DNA of 64,000 nucleotides from Brettanomyces bruxellensis (GCF_011074885.1 NC_054690.1:687001-751000); one strand, 5' to 3'; numbered from the stretch's first letter, positions 51,071 to 61,413 are shown. Numbers and translations are program-made. Notes: generated by a model from the sequence alone, not told the origin.

Positions 51071-53965
51071 TTAAAACCGACGATCAACATTTTTCCTCTT
51101 GTACCAACTAACGAAGTCCCTGATACTAGCTCTGACACCTCTGCTATCCTTTGTGTTCAACGCTGCCTCAACACTACCCAAAAGCTTTAGCTTCTCCTTC
51201 TCTCCGACAGAATTTGATTGTAAAGAGGACAAGCACGAATCAAGCCACATTAATGGTGTCTTGAAGTCACCCTGAAGCGATGCAAGCTTTATTATCTTCG
51301 AAATGAGTTCATTTGCCTCCGGCCAGCAATCAGAAGGAAATGAGTAAATCAACCCATACATCAATTTTGAAATTATCTCCTCGCCTGTATTCATCGCAAA
51401 TGCCCTAATTTTCATTTTCAAATCCTCGGGAATATTTTCCATCAATGAAATTGGTGGGGTTTCAAATCCCCATGAATATAAGTCAATGAGGAATTGAAGG
51501 ACAGTTGAAATTGCTCCATACTCATGGTATTTCTCTAATGCCTTCACACCTGTACGATAAACCTGCTCAACTATTACATCATCCCGTATTAACCTCGCAG
51601 GGGAAAACATCAAAATATCTCCCATCATTCTATAGAAATCTTCGATCAAATCTGGGTAATTTTCAATCTCACGTTCATCTAATCCGGTGAAAAATTTATG
51701 AAAAGTTTGTATTTGATGAATTGCAAACTGCCAAACTGCATTTGCAACATGTTCTCCTGTGTCCTCATCAGATGAATATTCTTTTATTAAAGAGCCGGAA
51801 ACCCAAAGGTAACATCCGTGACGATACTTGTTGAAGCCGTATACAAGCATCTCTGAAGTTTGGTGCAACACCGGGAGCATGTAGTTACGAAGAATCTGAA
51901 TAGCTGTTCGAACTAACCTCATTGTTCTTTCACTCACCTTTACCGACCTTCCGTGGCTAGTGACCAATCTCTCTATTAACGGCCAAACGTTTTCCATTAA
52001 TATTTTAGCAACGGGATTTGTCTCGCAGCTGAAGCTGCGGGGCTTTAATGAATCCACATAAATTGTGATCAACTCGATTGTATCAGCGATCTTAGTATCT
52101 ATCTCATCCATAGTCTTAGTATTCGATGAATGCATCTCACAAAGGGTGGACAGCTGTTCCAGTGTTGGCTTCCAGAACATCCCTGTAATTTTGTATAGCC
52201 TGTCTGAATCCCTAACCTCATTCAAAACATACGCAATACCCTGGGTAAATTCATATTGTGATTGAATGTCGAGAAGTCCTTGAACGTTTGAGTAAAAATT
52301 AAAAAGTGTTTCCAAGTATTCCGTAAGCAGCGAAGCACAGTCCATACAAAAATACTTCAGTGCATGTGAAGCAGCCATAATAACGTCAACATCCTGTTTT
52401 TGTTGAAATCCCGCCATGATGTAATCAAGTTGCTCCTGTAAAAATTCTGGATGTTTTGATGTCCATTCTGTGTACCTTCCGAGCACAAGAGTAGCTGCAT
52501 ACCTCACTTTTGAATTTTCTGGCAACTTCACCAAGAAATGCATAATCTGAGGTAGCATTTTATTTTCATTTGTGCTGACTTCCTTAGCCATTGTACGCAT
52601 ACTAAAAAGTGAAGCTTCTATTTCTTGCCACATCACTTGCTGGCCATTCGCTTGCATCTGCATTAATTCCTGAAGTCTCAAAAATGGAATGGCCAATGCC
52701 TTTTCTGCCCCAATAACTGCACAGCAGTCCTTCAACACGTCACCCATATCATACCTAAAATCTTTAAATTTATCCTCAGCTTCTAAGTCGTTATTAAACA
52801 AAACAGCCAAATCCGTTGATTCTGATTCCAAGGGATACCGAAGATGTTTAATCATAATTGCTAAAAGGCTTGTATACGTTGGTGTGAAGGCGGATCTGGC
52901 TTCCTCTCTAGCACCAGTCGTAAGCAAAGACTTCAAATCGTACCAAAACTTGAAAGTATATTTAACCACATCTAAATCCTCTTCATACGATGATAATTGA
53001 AGCATGATGTCGACCAATGGTTTGAAATCATATGGCATTGCCGCTATATATGCATGCCACGACTCGGCCGCGGTGGAAAATAGCATTACAAGTCTCTCCA
53101 TCTGCTCCAAGTCATTCTTGCTTTGTTTTAATAGCAATTGCAAGCTTATCAAACGTTCGTATAAGTTTTTGACCATAGGTAAACTCTGTTCATCAAATGT
53201 ATCTGTCTCGCCAATAATAGTAGAAAGGCAGTCCACCGCAGTGTCAAAGGTTTGCTCATTTGCAAGTCCTTCAAATATCAAGGAGCATAAAGAGCTATTC
53301 GAAAGTATTTGATTGATTGGAGTTTCAATAATCCATGATTGTATGCATCCCAATAAAAGCTGATTGGTCTCCGCAGAATTGTTGTTCTTGTTGTCTGAAA
53401 GTGTTGTCAATATATAAAGTATTTTTTCGACGTTATTTGTAATCAAATTTTTGGTTTGAAGCTGAAATTCCCCCTCTGTAAGAGGTGTGCGACGAACATC
53501 AAGCATTTCTTCCGGCAACACTTTAAGAAATTCAAGCAAAGTGTTCATGGCATTTGGATAAAGGGAAGACATAACCTCTGAAATAGCATTAGTCCAAGTT
53601 AAATCCTGGAGAGCAAAATAAGCCATAGAAATGCACAATTGTGTAGTTATTAATCTCTGTTTGTCATTGAAGTATATCATAGCTTGTATTATTGAATCTT
53701 TAAGCGAAGAAAGTGTTTCCGTGGGAAGCTGGCCGAAATCATACTGCACCTTAGATCGAAGAGTCTGGGCCACAAAAACCTTCATCTCTAATCCAGAATT
53801 CTGATCCACCAGTAATGGAAAAATGAGTTTCCATGCCTCTTCTGAGCGTTGGAACGTAAGTAAATAATCATTGGCTTGCGATCTTAAAGAAGGGTCGGAA
53901 TTTCCATATAAAGTGGCAATTGCTTGTTGTAATTGACCAGTTAATTCATCCGATAAATCTGACAT
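51071..53965 (-). CDS. MTR10: Nuclear import receptor Mtr10 (Kap111, transportin-SR type)
   Basis: Karyopherin importing the mRNA-binding SR-like protein Npl3 and acting in tRNA retrograde import. 964 residues from the ATG complement at 53963-53965 (ScMtr10: 972); an upstream in-frame extension of 15 codons is less likely because MSDLSDEL matches the family start. The N-domain has NDYLLTFQRSEEAWKLIFPL and KVFVAQTLRSKVQYDF (about 28-77), followed by transportin-3-like HEAT repeats, e.g. SSLYPNAMNTLLEFLKVLPEE and NKYRHGCYLWVSGSLIKEYS. It shares a 320-bp divergent promoter with SME1, the same neighbour and orientation as in S. cerevisiae (YOR160W/YOR159C). Confidence 0.95.
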   Translation of the reverse strand: MSDLSDELTGQLQQAIATLYGNSDPSLRSQANDYLLTFQRSEEAWKLIFPLLVDQNSGLEMKVFVAQTLRSKVQYDFGQLPTETLSSLKDSIIQAMIYFNDKQRLITTQLCISMAYFALQDLTWTNAISEVMSSLYPNAMNTLLEFLKVLPEEMLDVRRTPLTEGEFQLQTKNLITNNVEKILYILTTLSDNKNNNSAETNQLLLGCIQSWIIETPINQILSNSSLCSLIFEGLANEQTFDTAVDCLSTIIGETDTFDEQSLPMVKNLYERLISLQLLLKQSKNDLEQMERLVMLFSTAAESWHAYIAAMPYDFKPLVDIMLQLSSYEEDLDVVKYTFKFWYDLKSLLTTGAREEARSAFTPTYTSLLAIMIKHLRYPLESESTDLAVLFNNDLEAEDKFKDFRYDMGDVLKDCCAVIGAEKALAIPFLRLQELMQMQANGQQVMWQEIEASLFSMRTMAKEVSTNENKMLPQIMHFLVKLPENSKVRYAATLVLGRYTEWTSKHPEFLQEQLDYIMAGFQQKQDVDVIMAASHALKYFCMDCASLLTEYLETLFNFYSNVQGLLDIQSQYEFTQGIAYVLNEVRDSDRLYKITGMFWKPTLEQLSTLCEMHSSNTKTMDEIDTKIADTIELITIYVDSLKPRSFSCETNPVAKILMENVWPLIERLVTSHGRSVKVSERTMRLVRTAIQILRNYMLPVLHQTSEMLVYGFNKYRHGCYLWVSGSLIKEYSSDEDTGEHVANAVWQFAIHQIQTFHKFFTGLDEREIENYPDLIEDFYRMMGDILMFSPARLIRDDVIVEQVYRTGVKALEKYHEYGAISTVLQFLIDLYSWGFETPPISLMENIPEDLKMKIRAFAMNTGEEIISKLMYGLIYSFPSDCWPEANELISKIIKLASLQGDFKTPLMWLDSCLSSLQSNSVGEKEKLKLLGSVEAALNTKDSRGVRASIRDFVSWYKRKNVDRRF

Positions 53966-54552
<587 letters not shown>

Positions 54553-55725
54553 TACAGGTGTGCACATGATATCATAGGCCTAAATATCTATTGAATTTTA
54601 TTGAATCCACAAAAACGACTGATTGATATGTTCTGTGGACTCAAGGGTATATATAGTGGATGAAACACTTACTTTCCTTATTTCCATGTGTTAATGCAAA
54701 TGTTAGGTTTATTTGCGCTCGTTTAAGAGACACAGAGAATATGTGATGTTGGACTAGTTCTTCCTGTCCAATTGGAAAAGAGAGATCGTGTTAATCTTGT
54801 TTCGTTGGGGGAACGTTAATTGACTCCCCATCTGCCTTCGTAAGAGATTCTATGTCATTCTGAAGATTACATTGTATGTTTTTTTCTAATGGCTCCTCTG
54901 TGATTTTTAATGTATAATAGTTTGAGCTTTCTGTCGGTGTTTTAATATATATATGTTTTTGATGGTCGAGTATTAGCACATTGAGCCCATTTTAATGAAA
55001 GCAGAGTCTACCTTAACATACGTTGTTAAGCCTCAACGACATTTTATGTTGCTTTAAATAGATCGTTGACGGTAATAAATAACAATCGGTAATCATCAAT
55101 TATGTGTTGCATGATATAATTTTGTATAGATGTAATATATTTATTTGACCATTCATTATTAAAAGGTACTGAAATTAAAGTTCACTAAGGACTTTAGAAA
55201 ATGAATGTACCTTTCCGCGTTTGAAAAAAAAAAGCTAGTCCCTCCTGAACAAAAATTAGTGTGTTCTCGTCTGACATTGTCTGACATAGCATAACTTAAT
55301 TGATTATTACAAATTTCCAAAGTGACTTTTACTTTCTCCTCAAAAGACTTCAAAATATCATTTCGTGATTCAATATTATGTAAATAAATTACACTGATGA
55401 AGTTCATTATGACAGTTGTTATCAACTAGTTTAAATCCTCTCTGGTAAAAAAAAACGAGGGGCATCAAAAGCATAAGTAAAAGATATCTGGAGTGAGGAC
55501 CTAAACCAAAGAATCTTCATGTTTGATTTAGTTAAATTTTTTTTGAAATAAGTAAGCCTGAGCTTTTCTCCAAATAGTAATTTGGAACATTATCTAACAA
55601 AGTATAACAGTGCATTAAATGTATTTAAATATTTAAATGTTAATAGTCGTAAGGTATTTTATTTGTAAGTACCTTCCCTTACACTCTATATATAAAGCTG
55701 TTTCTTATGTCACTGTTGGAACCTA

Positions 55726-55803
55726 GAACCTATATGATATAATGATGTTTTATATGTTATGTCCGAACCTATGAGTTATAATAATGTTTTCTATGTTGAT
55801 AGT
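55726..55803. repeat. Imperfect tandem repeat, 2 x 39 bp
   Basis: Units 55726-55764 and 55765-55803 both begin GAACCTAT and share the pattern ATAATGATGTTTT/ATAATAATGTTTT followed by TATGTT. They lie a few bases after TGTTGGAACC. Diverged, non-coding. Confidence 0.6.
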
Positions 55804-56545
55804 TTATATAGGTTCAACTGGTATTTGATTCATAATATGAAAATCAAATTAATTATGATTAGGGAGATATCAGAAATAATCCTCAAGAACTTCTCCTGCG
55901 AACGAAATTTCTCCCTAATCTACTTTCGGCCGAGAATGACCTATTCCACTTCTTCGGAAAAGTATCTCTTATATGTCGTTAAGGTTAGTGTTCCCAGAGT
56001 AATATAGTGTTGCGATATTTATAGTAATATATAACTAGTGTAGGCACAAGAGGATATCTGAGCTTTATATAGTTGTCATTCTTCTTATACAATAGGACAT
56101 GTTCTACTCACATGTTCATTATTCTATCTTCCTAATGTTTTGACATATGTAAGTACTACTTTTTCCTTTATTTACTATGAGTCTCCTAAAAGGGACGACG
56201 ACCTTATTGTGCAATTTGTAATACATATTGATATAGAGGAATCCATCTTGAAGTGAACTTTCAGCTGAACCAAAAGTAACCCTCGGGTTCTCACTGGATT
56301 ACAAATGTATTCGTAAGGACTCTGTTTTGTAATGCGGATCATTCTATGCAACAGAAGTTATTTCTATATCCGAACTATATGACCAATTTCGTTCATAACT
56401 TTGGGCATCTGCGCGTTCGGTAGTGATACGGTACAGGGTTATGTGAGCAATTAAGCAGATACAAATGTTACACGAGATTATATACTCTGACAGGTTTAAA
56501 GCTAGATAAATAATTGAAAAATTAGAATTCGGACTTTCCGAGAAG

Positions 56546-56563
56546 GCGTGACATAAGTCACGC
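56546..56563. repeat. Perfect hairpin, 7-bp stem and 4-nt loop
   Basis: GCGTGAC-ATAA-GTCACGC. The stem arms are perfectly complementary. It sits just before the 82-bp tandem repeat. Confidence 0.6.
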
Positions 56564-56570
56564 AAAAGAG

Positions 56571-56733
56571 TCAATGTCGGAACAGAGGATGGTACCGGAA
56601 AATATAAGATATAATAGATAACGGACGAATGGTACCCAAAAAGGAAAGGGATTAATATCAGACCAGAGAATGGTACTGGACTGAGATAGGATAAGGTAGA
56701 TAGCGGATGAACGGGTCCCAAAAAGAAAAGGGA
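56571..56733. repeat. Imperfect tandem repeat, about 2 x 82 bp
   Basis: Unit A 56571-56651 and unit B 56652-56733 align along their length: both contain CAGAG(G/A)ATGGTAC(C/T)GGA, GATA(A/G)CGGA(C/T)GAA and a purine-rich end AAAAAGGAAAGGGA / AAAAAGAAAAGGGA. A partial third start follows (GCCAATGGGCAC). It makes the minus-strand frame look protein-like by duplicating Pro/Phe/Ser-rich codons. Confidence 0.65.
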
Positions 56734-57619
56734 TGCCAATGGGCACAAAAAAAGATATTTGGAAAAGAATGATTTGATTTTTGGAAATGTTCCAATTCCA
56801 TTTAATGTAAATAGAGGTCCTTTCCTTCTGTCGGACATATGAGAATATTACCTAGTATTAGGCAATCTATTATTATATGTCATTAGATTTATTTGTTTTG
56901 AGATCTGAACTTATTCTAAAATAACGAAGATTTAGAATAATATCTATTAGAGACAATCCTGGATAAAATGCACTAACTGTGTATGTTAGGGAATCAGCAG
57001 AAAAATAATTATGCGCGATCATAATTCTGTTTCTGAGAATTAAATATTTTTTTTATATTATGTATGATTACCTCACTTTACTTTCCTTTTTATTTTTACT
57101 TTACTTTACCTCTTTTTATATAACTTGTTTCCTCTGCGAAGGGACGAGACCCGATAGCCTATTTTGCAATACAACTAGTTCGACTCCACATTGATGGTAA
57201 CAGAGTAAAGGAAGTAAATTCATTTTCTTCTATGGTGACACATACACAATTGTTAGAATGTTAAAGGCATTAACATTATCACACAGACAACTTGGTACAT
57301 TTATATCCACCCACTTCGGTAACCGACTTTACAATTGTCCGAATCTCCCCGACTGCTAGGTTCTTATTAGTTCTATTAAAGAAGGAGTTCGATAGCAGTA
57401 ACTCATAAGGTCTCGCTTAACTCCGACACCTTCTAATAATGAGAGAAGAATGAAATGAAATCTGAAGAAAAGAGGATACGTGAAGTATCAGTTAACAGTG
57501 TTAACAATCAATTATATATCTTCAGACGGATTTGGTAATCATCTAAAGAATCCTTATACTTCAGGTTATTGAAAATAATATTTTGTTACCTTCAGTCAGA
57601 CCATTTACAATTCTGCTTT

Positions 57620-57636
57620 GCGAGTTTAGCTCAGTC

Positions 57637-57669
<33 letters not shown>

Positions 57670-57692
57670 GAGTTCAATTCTCGGAAGTCGCA
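57620..57692 (+). tRNA. tRNA-Phe (GAA), intronless
   Basis: 73-nt cloverleaf. The acceptor arm GCGAGTT pairs with AAGTCGC except for a G5/G68 mismatch. The D arm is GCTC/GAGC, the anticodon stem TCAGA/TCTGA with loop CTGAAGA (anticodon GAA at 57653-57655), and the T arm CCGAG/CTCGG with loop TTCAATT. The discriminator is A (57692). It lacks the anticodon intron found in S. cerevisiae tRNA-Phe genes. Internal A box (TAGCTCAGTCGGGA) and B box (AGTTCAATTCT) are present, and a T7 run follows directly. Confidence 0.95.
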
Positions 57693-57699
57693 TTTTTTT
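57693..57699 (+). terminator. RNA polymerase III terminator of tRNA-Phe
   Basis: T7 run starting at the base after the discriminator. Confidence 0.8.
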
Positions 57700-57793
57700 A
57701 GCACACTTATTTTGCATTAGAGTAATCGATTGTATATACTTACTTTATAGCTATTATCATATCCTTACCAGTACCCCATATTTTTTATTAAGA

Positions 57794-58441
57794 TTACTCA
57801 GGAATTTTATAAGTCACAAACGTAGATACACTATGATAACTCGTACTTAGAGTTTTGAATTTCACACTTTCAACGGATTTTCCTCCCACATTTTTGGCAT
57901 CAGAATCATCCCAATCCGTAGGAACTTTGCAGTTGGGGTTAGCATAAACAAGAACGTTAAACGTATGAGGGCCAGAAAGCTCTGGCAAAAAAGTCACAGA
58001 CGCTGTGATCTGTCTTATTATCGCCTGTATTTCTCGTTGAATCTCCTTAGTGGATTTTGATTTTGAACTGGAAATTATGCTTTTGGTATCACTTCCATCG
58101 TTTTTGGTAATATGTATATCAAATCTCCAACGCTCAGTAACATCACCTGTCTCTTTGGAGACCAAGGCTATAACAAGCTTGCTTATAATATCGGAATATA
58201 TCCATCGTTTGATCTGGCTCATGATCCTGCTTATATAATTGAGAACCTCTTCATCGATTGATACTAACATATTGAGCCCATATTTTCGAACCAATTTAAA
58301 ATCAGCGGCCGGGTAAACTCCTCTTTGGTAAAGAATACTTTGAAGACTATATTCAAAAAAGTCAGATACTATTTTGGCATCACCCTTTATTGCTAACTTT
58401 GATCTTGTTGGTACATTTGCGTCATGAGAGAAATCGTCCAT
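57794..58441 (-). CDS. MAD2: Spindle checkpoint protein Mad2 (HORMA domain)
   Basis: HORMA-domain protein that closes around Mad1/Cdc20 to inhibit the anaphase-promoting complex. 215 residues from the ATG complement at 58439-58441 (a GTG lies four codons upstream; ScMad2 is 196). Matches: GDAKIVSDFFEYSLQSILYQRGVYP (about 20-44), KKYGLNML-like VRKYGLNMLVS, ERWRFDIHI and the C-terminal safety-belt region YANPNCKVPTDW, FKTLSTSYHSVSTFVTYKI. A short Asp/Ser/Lys insert (about 117-130) replaces a family loop. Divergent from BET4 with 310 bp between, the same pair as S. cerevisiae YJL030W/YJL031C. Confidence 0.96.
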   Translation of the reverse strand: MDDFSHDANVPTRSKLAIKGDAKIVSDFFEYSLQSILYQRGVYPAADFKLVRKYGLNMLVSIDEEVLNYISRIMSQIKRWIYSDIISKLVIALVSKETGDVTERWRFDIHITKNDGSDTKSIISSSKSKSTKEIQREIQAIIRQITASVTFLPELSGPHTFNVLVYANPNCKVPTDWDDSDAKNVGGKSVESVKFKTLSTSYHSVSTFVTYKIPE

Positions 58442-58751
58442 TCCTGCACTCACTGTGATAATATTAATACTTCACAATAAATGCCTTCTTTACAATACTG
58501 CTATCGAAGCACGAAAGTAAACAAAACGTGTAAAAACAGAATGTTAGGACGATATTGTTTTAAACTTTTTTTGTGCCGAAAATGGGTAGAATTTCAACAA
58601 AAAAGAGCATTCGCATTTACAGAATCTGTTTCCTCCATGAACCCCAAAGGGTGAAATTGTATTGATCTATGGAAATTAGACAGTGTAATATAAAAGAGCC
58701 GCTTACATCCTTTTGAAAGACATAAATCATCTCCTTATAAGTAAGAAGAAA
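58442..58751. promoter_or_regulatory. Shared divergent promoter MAD2/BET4
   Basis: 310 bp between divergent start codons; no specific element recognised. Confidence 0.45.
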
Positions 58752-59976
58752 ATGGCCGAGAATAACGCAACTGGAACTTTTTTAGATGGATACAGAACTG
58801 AAGCGGGAATTCAACGATTGGTACGTAATTGCATCATCTTTTCATGATTTTTTGCTACATACTAACGATGGATAAGTATCATAGCATGGGACAAAAAGAT
58901 TTAAGAAGACGGATGAAAAGTCTAGAATTATAAGGAGAAATAAAGAGGCTGCACGAATTGCCAACTATAGAAAACTGCAAGATACTGTTTTCACGGGATA
59001 CGAAAAGAACTTATATAATAATGAGACATTTAAATTTACCACAAAGTTATTGAATTGGAACCCAGAATTATACACTGTGTGGAATTATAGAAGAGATATT
59101 TTAATCAATTCAAAATTTCCGGGAATGAATACCGATCAAAAGCACAATTTTTTAGAACAGGAACTAAGATTTGTCTTAGTACAACTGAAAAGCTTTCCAA
59201 AGTGCTATTGGATATGGAATCACAGGAAGTGGTGCCTCAAAGAAGATCTTAGAGCAGATTATGATCTAGAGATGAATTTAATTAATATGTTCTTCCAAGT
59301 GGACGAAAGAAATTTTCATGCATGGGGCTATAGAATGTTTATAGCCGATTGTATAAAAGATTCTAAGCAAACAGAGGAGGACAGGATGAATGTTTATCAA
59401 AAAGAGTTTGTTTTCACTACTAGAATGATAAAGAGAAACATTTCTAATTATTCGGCCTGGCATAGAAGATCTGTCCTTGTTGATTTATTAATTAATACAA
59501 ATGCAAAACTACCTAAGATAATTGATGACCCAAAACAGGAGCTTTATAGGAACGCATTTAACCAAAAGGACAAAGCTGAATTTCTTCGATTAGAATATGA
59601 AGTATTTCTGAATGCAATATATACAGATCCAGATAATTCATCCGTTTGGATTTATGGGAAATGGCTTTTTAGTGATAGCTTTTATGATGACATGGACTTT
59701 AATTTTGGAAACAGTTTTCTTGATCAAGCATACGGAGCAGTGAATGAACTAGCTGAATTAGAACGCGAAGATATGACGGGTAAGGAAAATCAATGGTGTA
59801 TCAAATTTAATCTTTACTTATTGAAATTCAAATTTGTGCGTTACAGGAAGTGTGGTGATATTAACAAATATCCGGAATTTTTAAAATCTAAGTTTGCGGA
59901 GTTGAAGAAAAAGCTAATCAAAATTGATAATATGCGTAAGCAAAGATACCTTGATTTTTCATTGGAAAGTACATAG
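58752..59976 (+). CDS. BET4: Rab geranylgeranyltransferase alpha subunit Bet4, one intron
   Basis: Alpha subunit of geranylgeranyltransferase II, which with Bet2 and the escort protein Mrs6 prenylates Rab GTPases. Exon 1 is 58752-58820 (23 codons, MAENNATGTFLDGYRTEAGI then QRL), the intron is 58821-58884, exon 2 is 58885-59976; the product is 386 residues (ScBet4: 327). Exon 2 opens with HGTKRFKK, equivalent to the ScBet4 start MHGVKR. Protein-prenyltransferase alpha repeats are clear: NPELYTVWNYRRDI, YWIWNHRKWCL, NFHAWGYRMF, NYSAWHRRSVL and SSVWIYGKW. S. cerevisiae BET4 also has an intron. Exon 1 lacks a family counterpart, so its length is inferred from splice signals and phase. The stop is 8 bp from the CTK2 stop. 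Confidence 0.93.
58821..58884 (+). other. BET4 spliceosomal intron
   Basis: 64 nt: GTACGT donor, TACTAAC branch site (58860-58866), TAG acceptor 19 nt after the branch A. Phase 0 on both sides. Confidence 0.85.
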
Positions 59977-59984
59977 ATTATAGG

Positions 59985-61004
59985 CTATTGACTCACCTCA
60001 TCTAAATACTTCTTCTTATTATATAGAAAACGAATACATCCATGCTTTCCAAGCTCAGAATCATGCGGTTGAAATAAGAGGTCCTGATCAGATACACTTG
60101 AATGTAATCCTCTTGGAGAGGGAAATTTCTTGGCAAAATCAATCTTAACCGTGAGAAATTTATCCACCAATTCTTTTGGTTCATCATCAATGTGGATCTC
60201 TAACATTGCGTCCTTTAAAAATGTTGTTGGGTAGTTGTCTATATAATGTTCAAGCATTTGGTGAACTCCTAATATTAGAGAATCATTATCCGGTCTCATG
60301 TTTATTTTGTGCAGATCAACTTCATGGAGACTATGATTTGAAATAGATGAAAGGATAAGCAATGCTGTTCTCATGGCTATGATTGCATTGTGATGCGCGG
60401 GGAGCTCTAATGGAAGCTCAGTCAAATATAAATCATTAAGAATTGACCATGAAATATAACTCTCCATCTCTGAAAGCTTAAAAAACTTCGTGAATTTAAC
60501 TAAAAGATCTTCCATACAATAATTCCTGAAATCAAAACTTTCGCATTCCATCATTGTCTTTTCCAGACCCATTATGGTACGTCTTTGACTTTCTAATTCT
60601 TGAGGGCTTAGATGAAGAGAACGTGCCGTGTTTGATTCTTGAAGAACAAAAGTGAGTTTCTTTATAAAATCATTCATTTTCATTGATATGAAAAGAGCTG
60701 TTAATCCAATCTCCATGTGCCATTTTAAGTCTCTGGTGAAATTCGTTGAAAAAAGAAAGAACCGTTGATATAAATAAGAGCAATACTGTAGTATTCTCAC
60801 AGGAAAATGTAATCGCTTAACCAAACGTATTAAAAATTCAAATGTCTCTCTTTTCTTTAGAGAATATGCCCTAATTTCATCACTATTCCCTATATTTGTT
60901 TTCTTAAGATAAGCTATCTCTTTCGACGTTAGAAAAGGCTTTGATAGTTGTATGACGTTGGTACCCTCAGAACTTGCGACAAGTTCTGATTGCAATTCAG
61001 ACAT
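59985..61004 (-). CDS. CTK2: Ctk2, cyclin subunit of the RNA polymerase II CTD kinase CTDK-I
   Basis: Cyclin-like partner of Ctk1 (with Ctk3) that phosphorylates Ser2 of the polymerase II C-terminal domain. 339 residues (ScCtk2: 323). The N-terminal element LSKPFLTSKEI corresponds to ScCtk2 FSRPFLSKRQI. Then comes the first cyclin fold: RAYSLKKRETFEFLIRLVKRL, FPVRILQYCSYLYQRFFLF and WHMEIGLTALFISMKMNDF, followed by MECESFDFRNYCMEDLLVKF as the cyclin-box end. The C-terminal part is less conserved. Other cyclin-C/T family members (Bur2, Ssn8) are possible but fit less well at the N-terminus. Only 8 bp separate its stop from that of BET4. Confidence 0.88.
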   Translation of the reverse strand: MSELQSELVASSEGTNVIQLSKPFLTSKEIAYLKKTNIGNSDEIRAYSLKKRETFEFLIRLVKRLHFPVRILQYCSYLYQRFFLFSTNFTRDLKWHMEIGLTALFISMKMNDFIKKLTFVLQESNTARSLHLSPQELESQRRTIMGLEKTMMECESFDFRNYCMEDLLVKFTKFFKLSEMESYISWSILNDLYLTELPLELPAHHNAIIAMRTALLILSSISNHSLHEVDLHKINMRPDNDSLILGVHQMLEHYIDNYPTTFLKDAMLEIHIDDEPKELVDKFLTVKIDFAKKFPSPRGLHSSVSDQDLLFQPHDSELGKHGCIRFLYNKKKYLDEVSQ

Positions 61005-61413
61005 AACAAAAATTAACTTGTGTTATTATCAATGTTTATCTTTCAGAGATATCTAACACCAGATGATGCAGCGTGAGATACCATACAGAATCTGAAGACC
61101 ATGTAATTTAAGGCTTTGAATTTTGATTTAATTATTTTTTTTTTCGCTCATCGGGGCTACATTTTTCATTCACATGACGCGTCGATCGACGCTCAGCCTA
61201 AAGGGCAAAGTTGAACGCGGAGAAAGGGAAAGAGAAAAAAATATACCTAATGATTTTTTTTTTTGGTGGTCGTAGGACAGGCAGGTCCTTTAAAAAAAAA
61301 AGTAGATGGCAATATAAAGATAATATGTGGTGGAACTTGAAATAAGAGTTAGCAAATATTTAGACATTGATACGTCGTCTTTGAGAGAAACATACTACGA
61401 GAAATAATACAAA
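61005..61413. promoter_or_regulatory. Divergent promoter CTK2/RPT2 with ACGCGT and a 14-bp palindrome
   Basis: 409 bp. ACGCGT at 61177-61182 (MluI cell-cycle-box type) overlaps the perfect palindrome GCGTCGATCGACGC (61179-61192). T9 (61254-61262) and A-rich (61293-61301) runs follow. The Rpn4 element GGTGGCAAA expected for proteasome genes is absent; only GATGGCAAT (61306-61314) comes near. Confidence 0.45.

Larger units (their letters stand above)
54553..57619. other. 3 kb intergenic SME1 to tRNA-Phe, repeat-bearing, no clear gene
   Basis: Very AT-rich. Two imperfect tandem duplications (55726-55803 and 56571-56733), a hairpin (56546-56563) and a TGTTGGAACC string at 55714 that looks like a Ty-type LTR start. 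No matching LTR end or target duplication was found, so a mobile element is not called. Small minus-strand frames at 55159-55407 (82 codons from ATG), 54791-54979 (no ATG) and 56344-56838 (164 codons, built on the tandem repeat) lack recognisable domains. The location just upstream of a tRNA gene is where yeast retrotransposons accumulate, so decayed insertions are a fair guess. Confidence 0.4.

Noticed and set aside
54791..54994. Short minus-strand frame starting with a segment that resembles the Mad2 GLNML region
   Set aside because: Similarity is limited to about 20 nt (ATGGGCTCAAT and neighbours); the rest is unlike a HORMA domain and there is no ATG in frame.
55159..55407. 82-codon minus-strand ORF
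   Set aside because: Has an ATG but no domain and lies in the repeat-bearing AT-rich gap; cannot be told from chance.
56344..56838. 164-codon minus-strand ORF with ATG
   Set aside because: Built on an imperfect tandem DNA repeat; hydrophobic, Pro/Phe/Ser-rich, no domain; more likely a by-product of the repeat.
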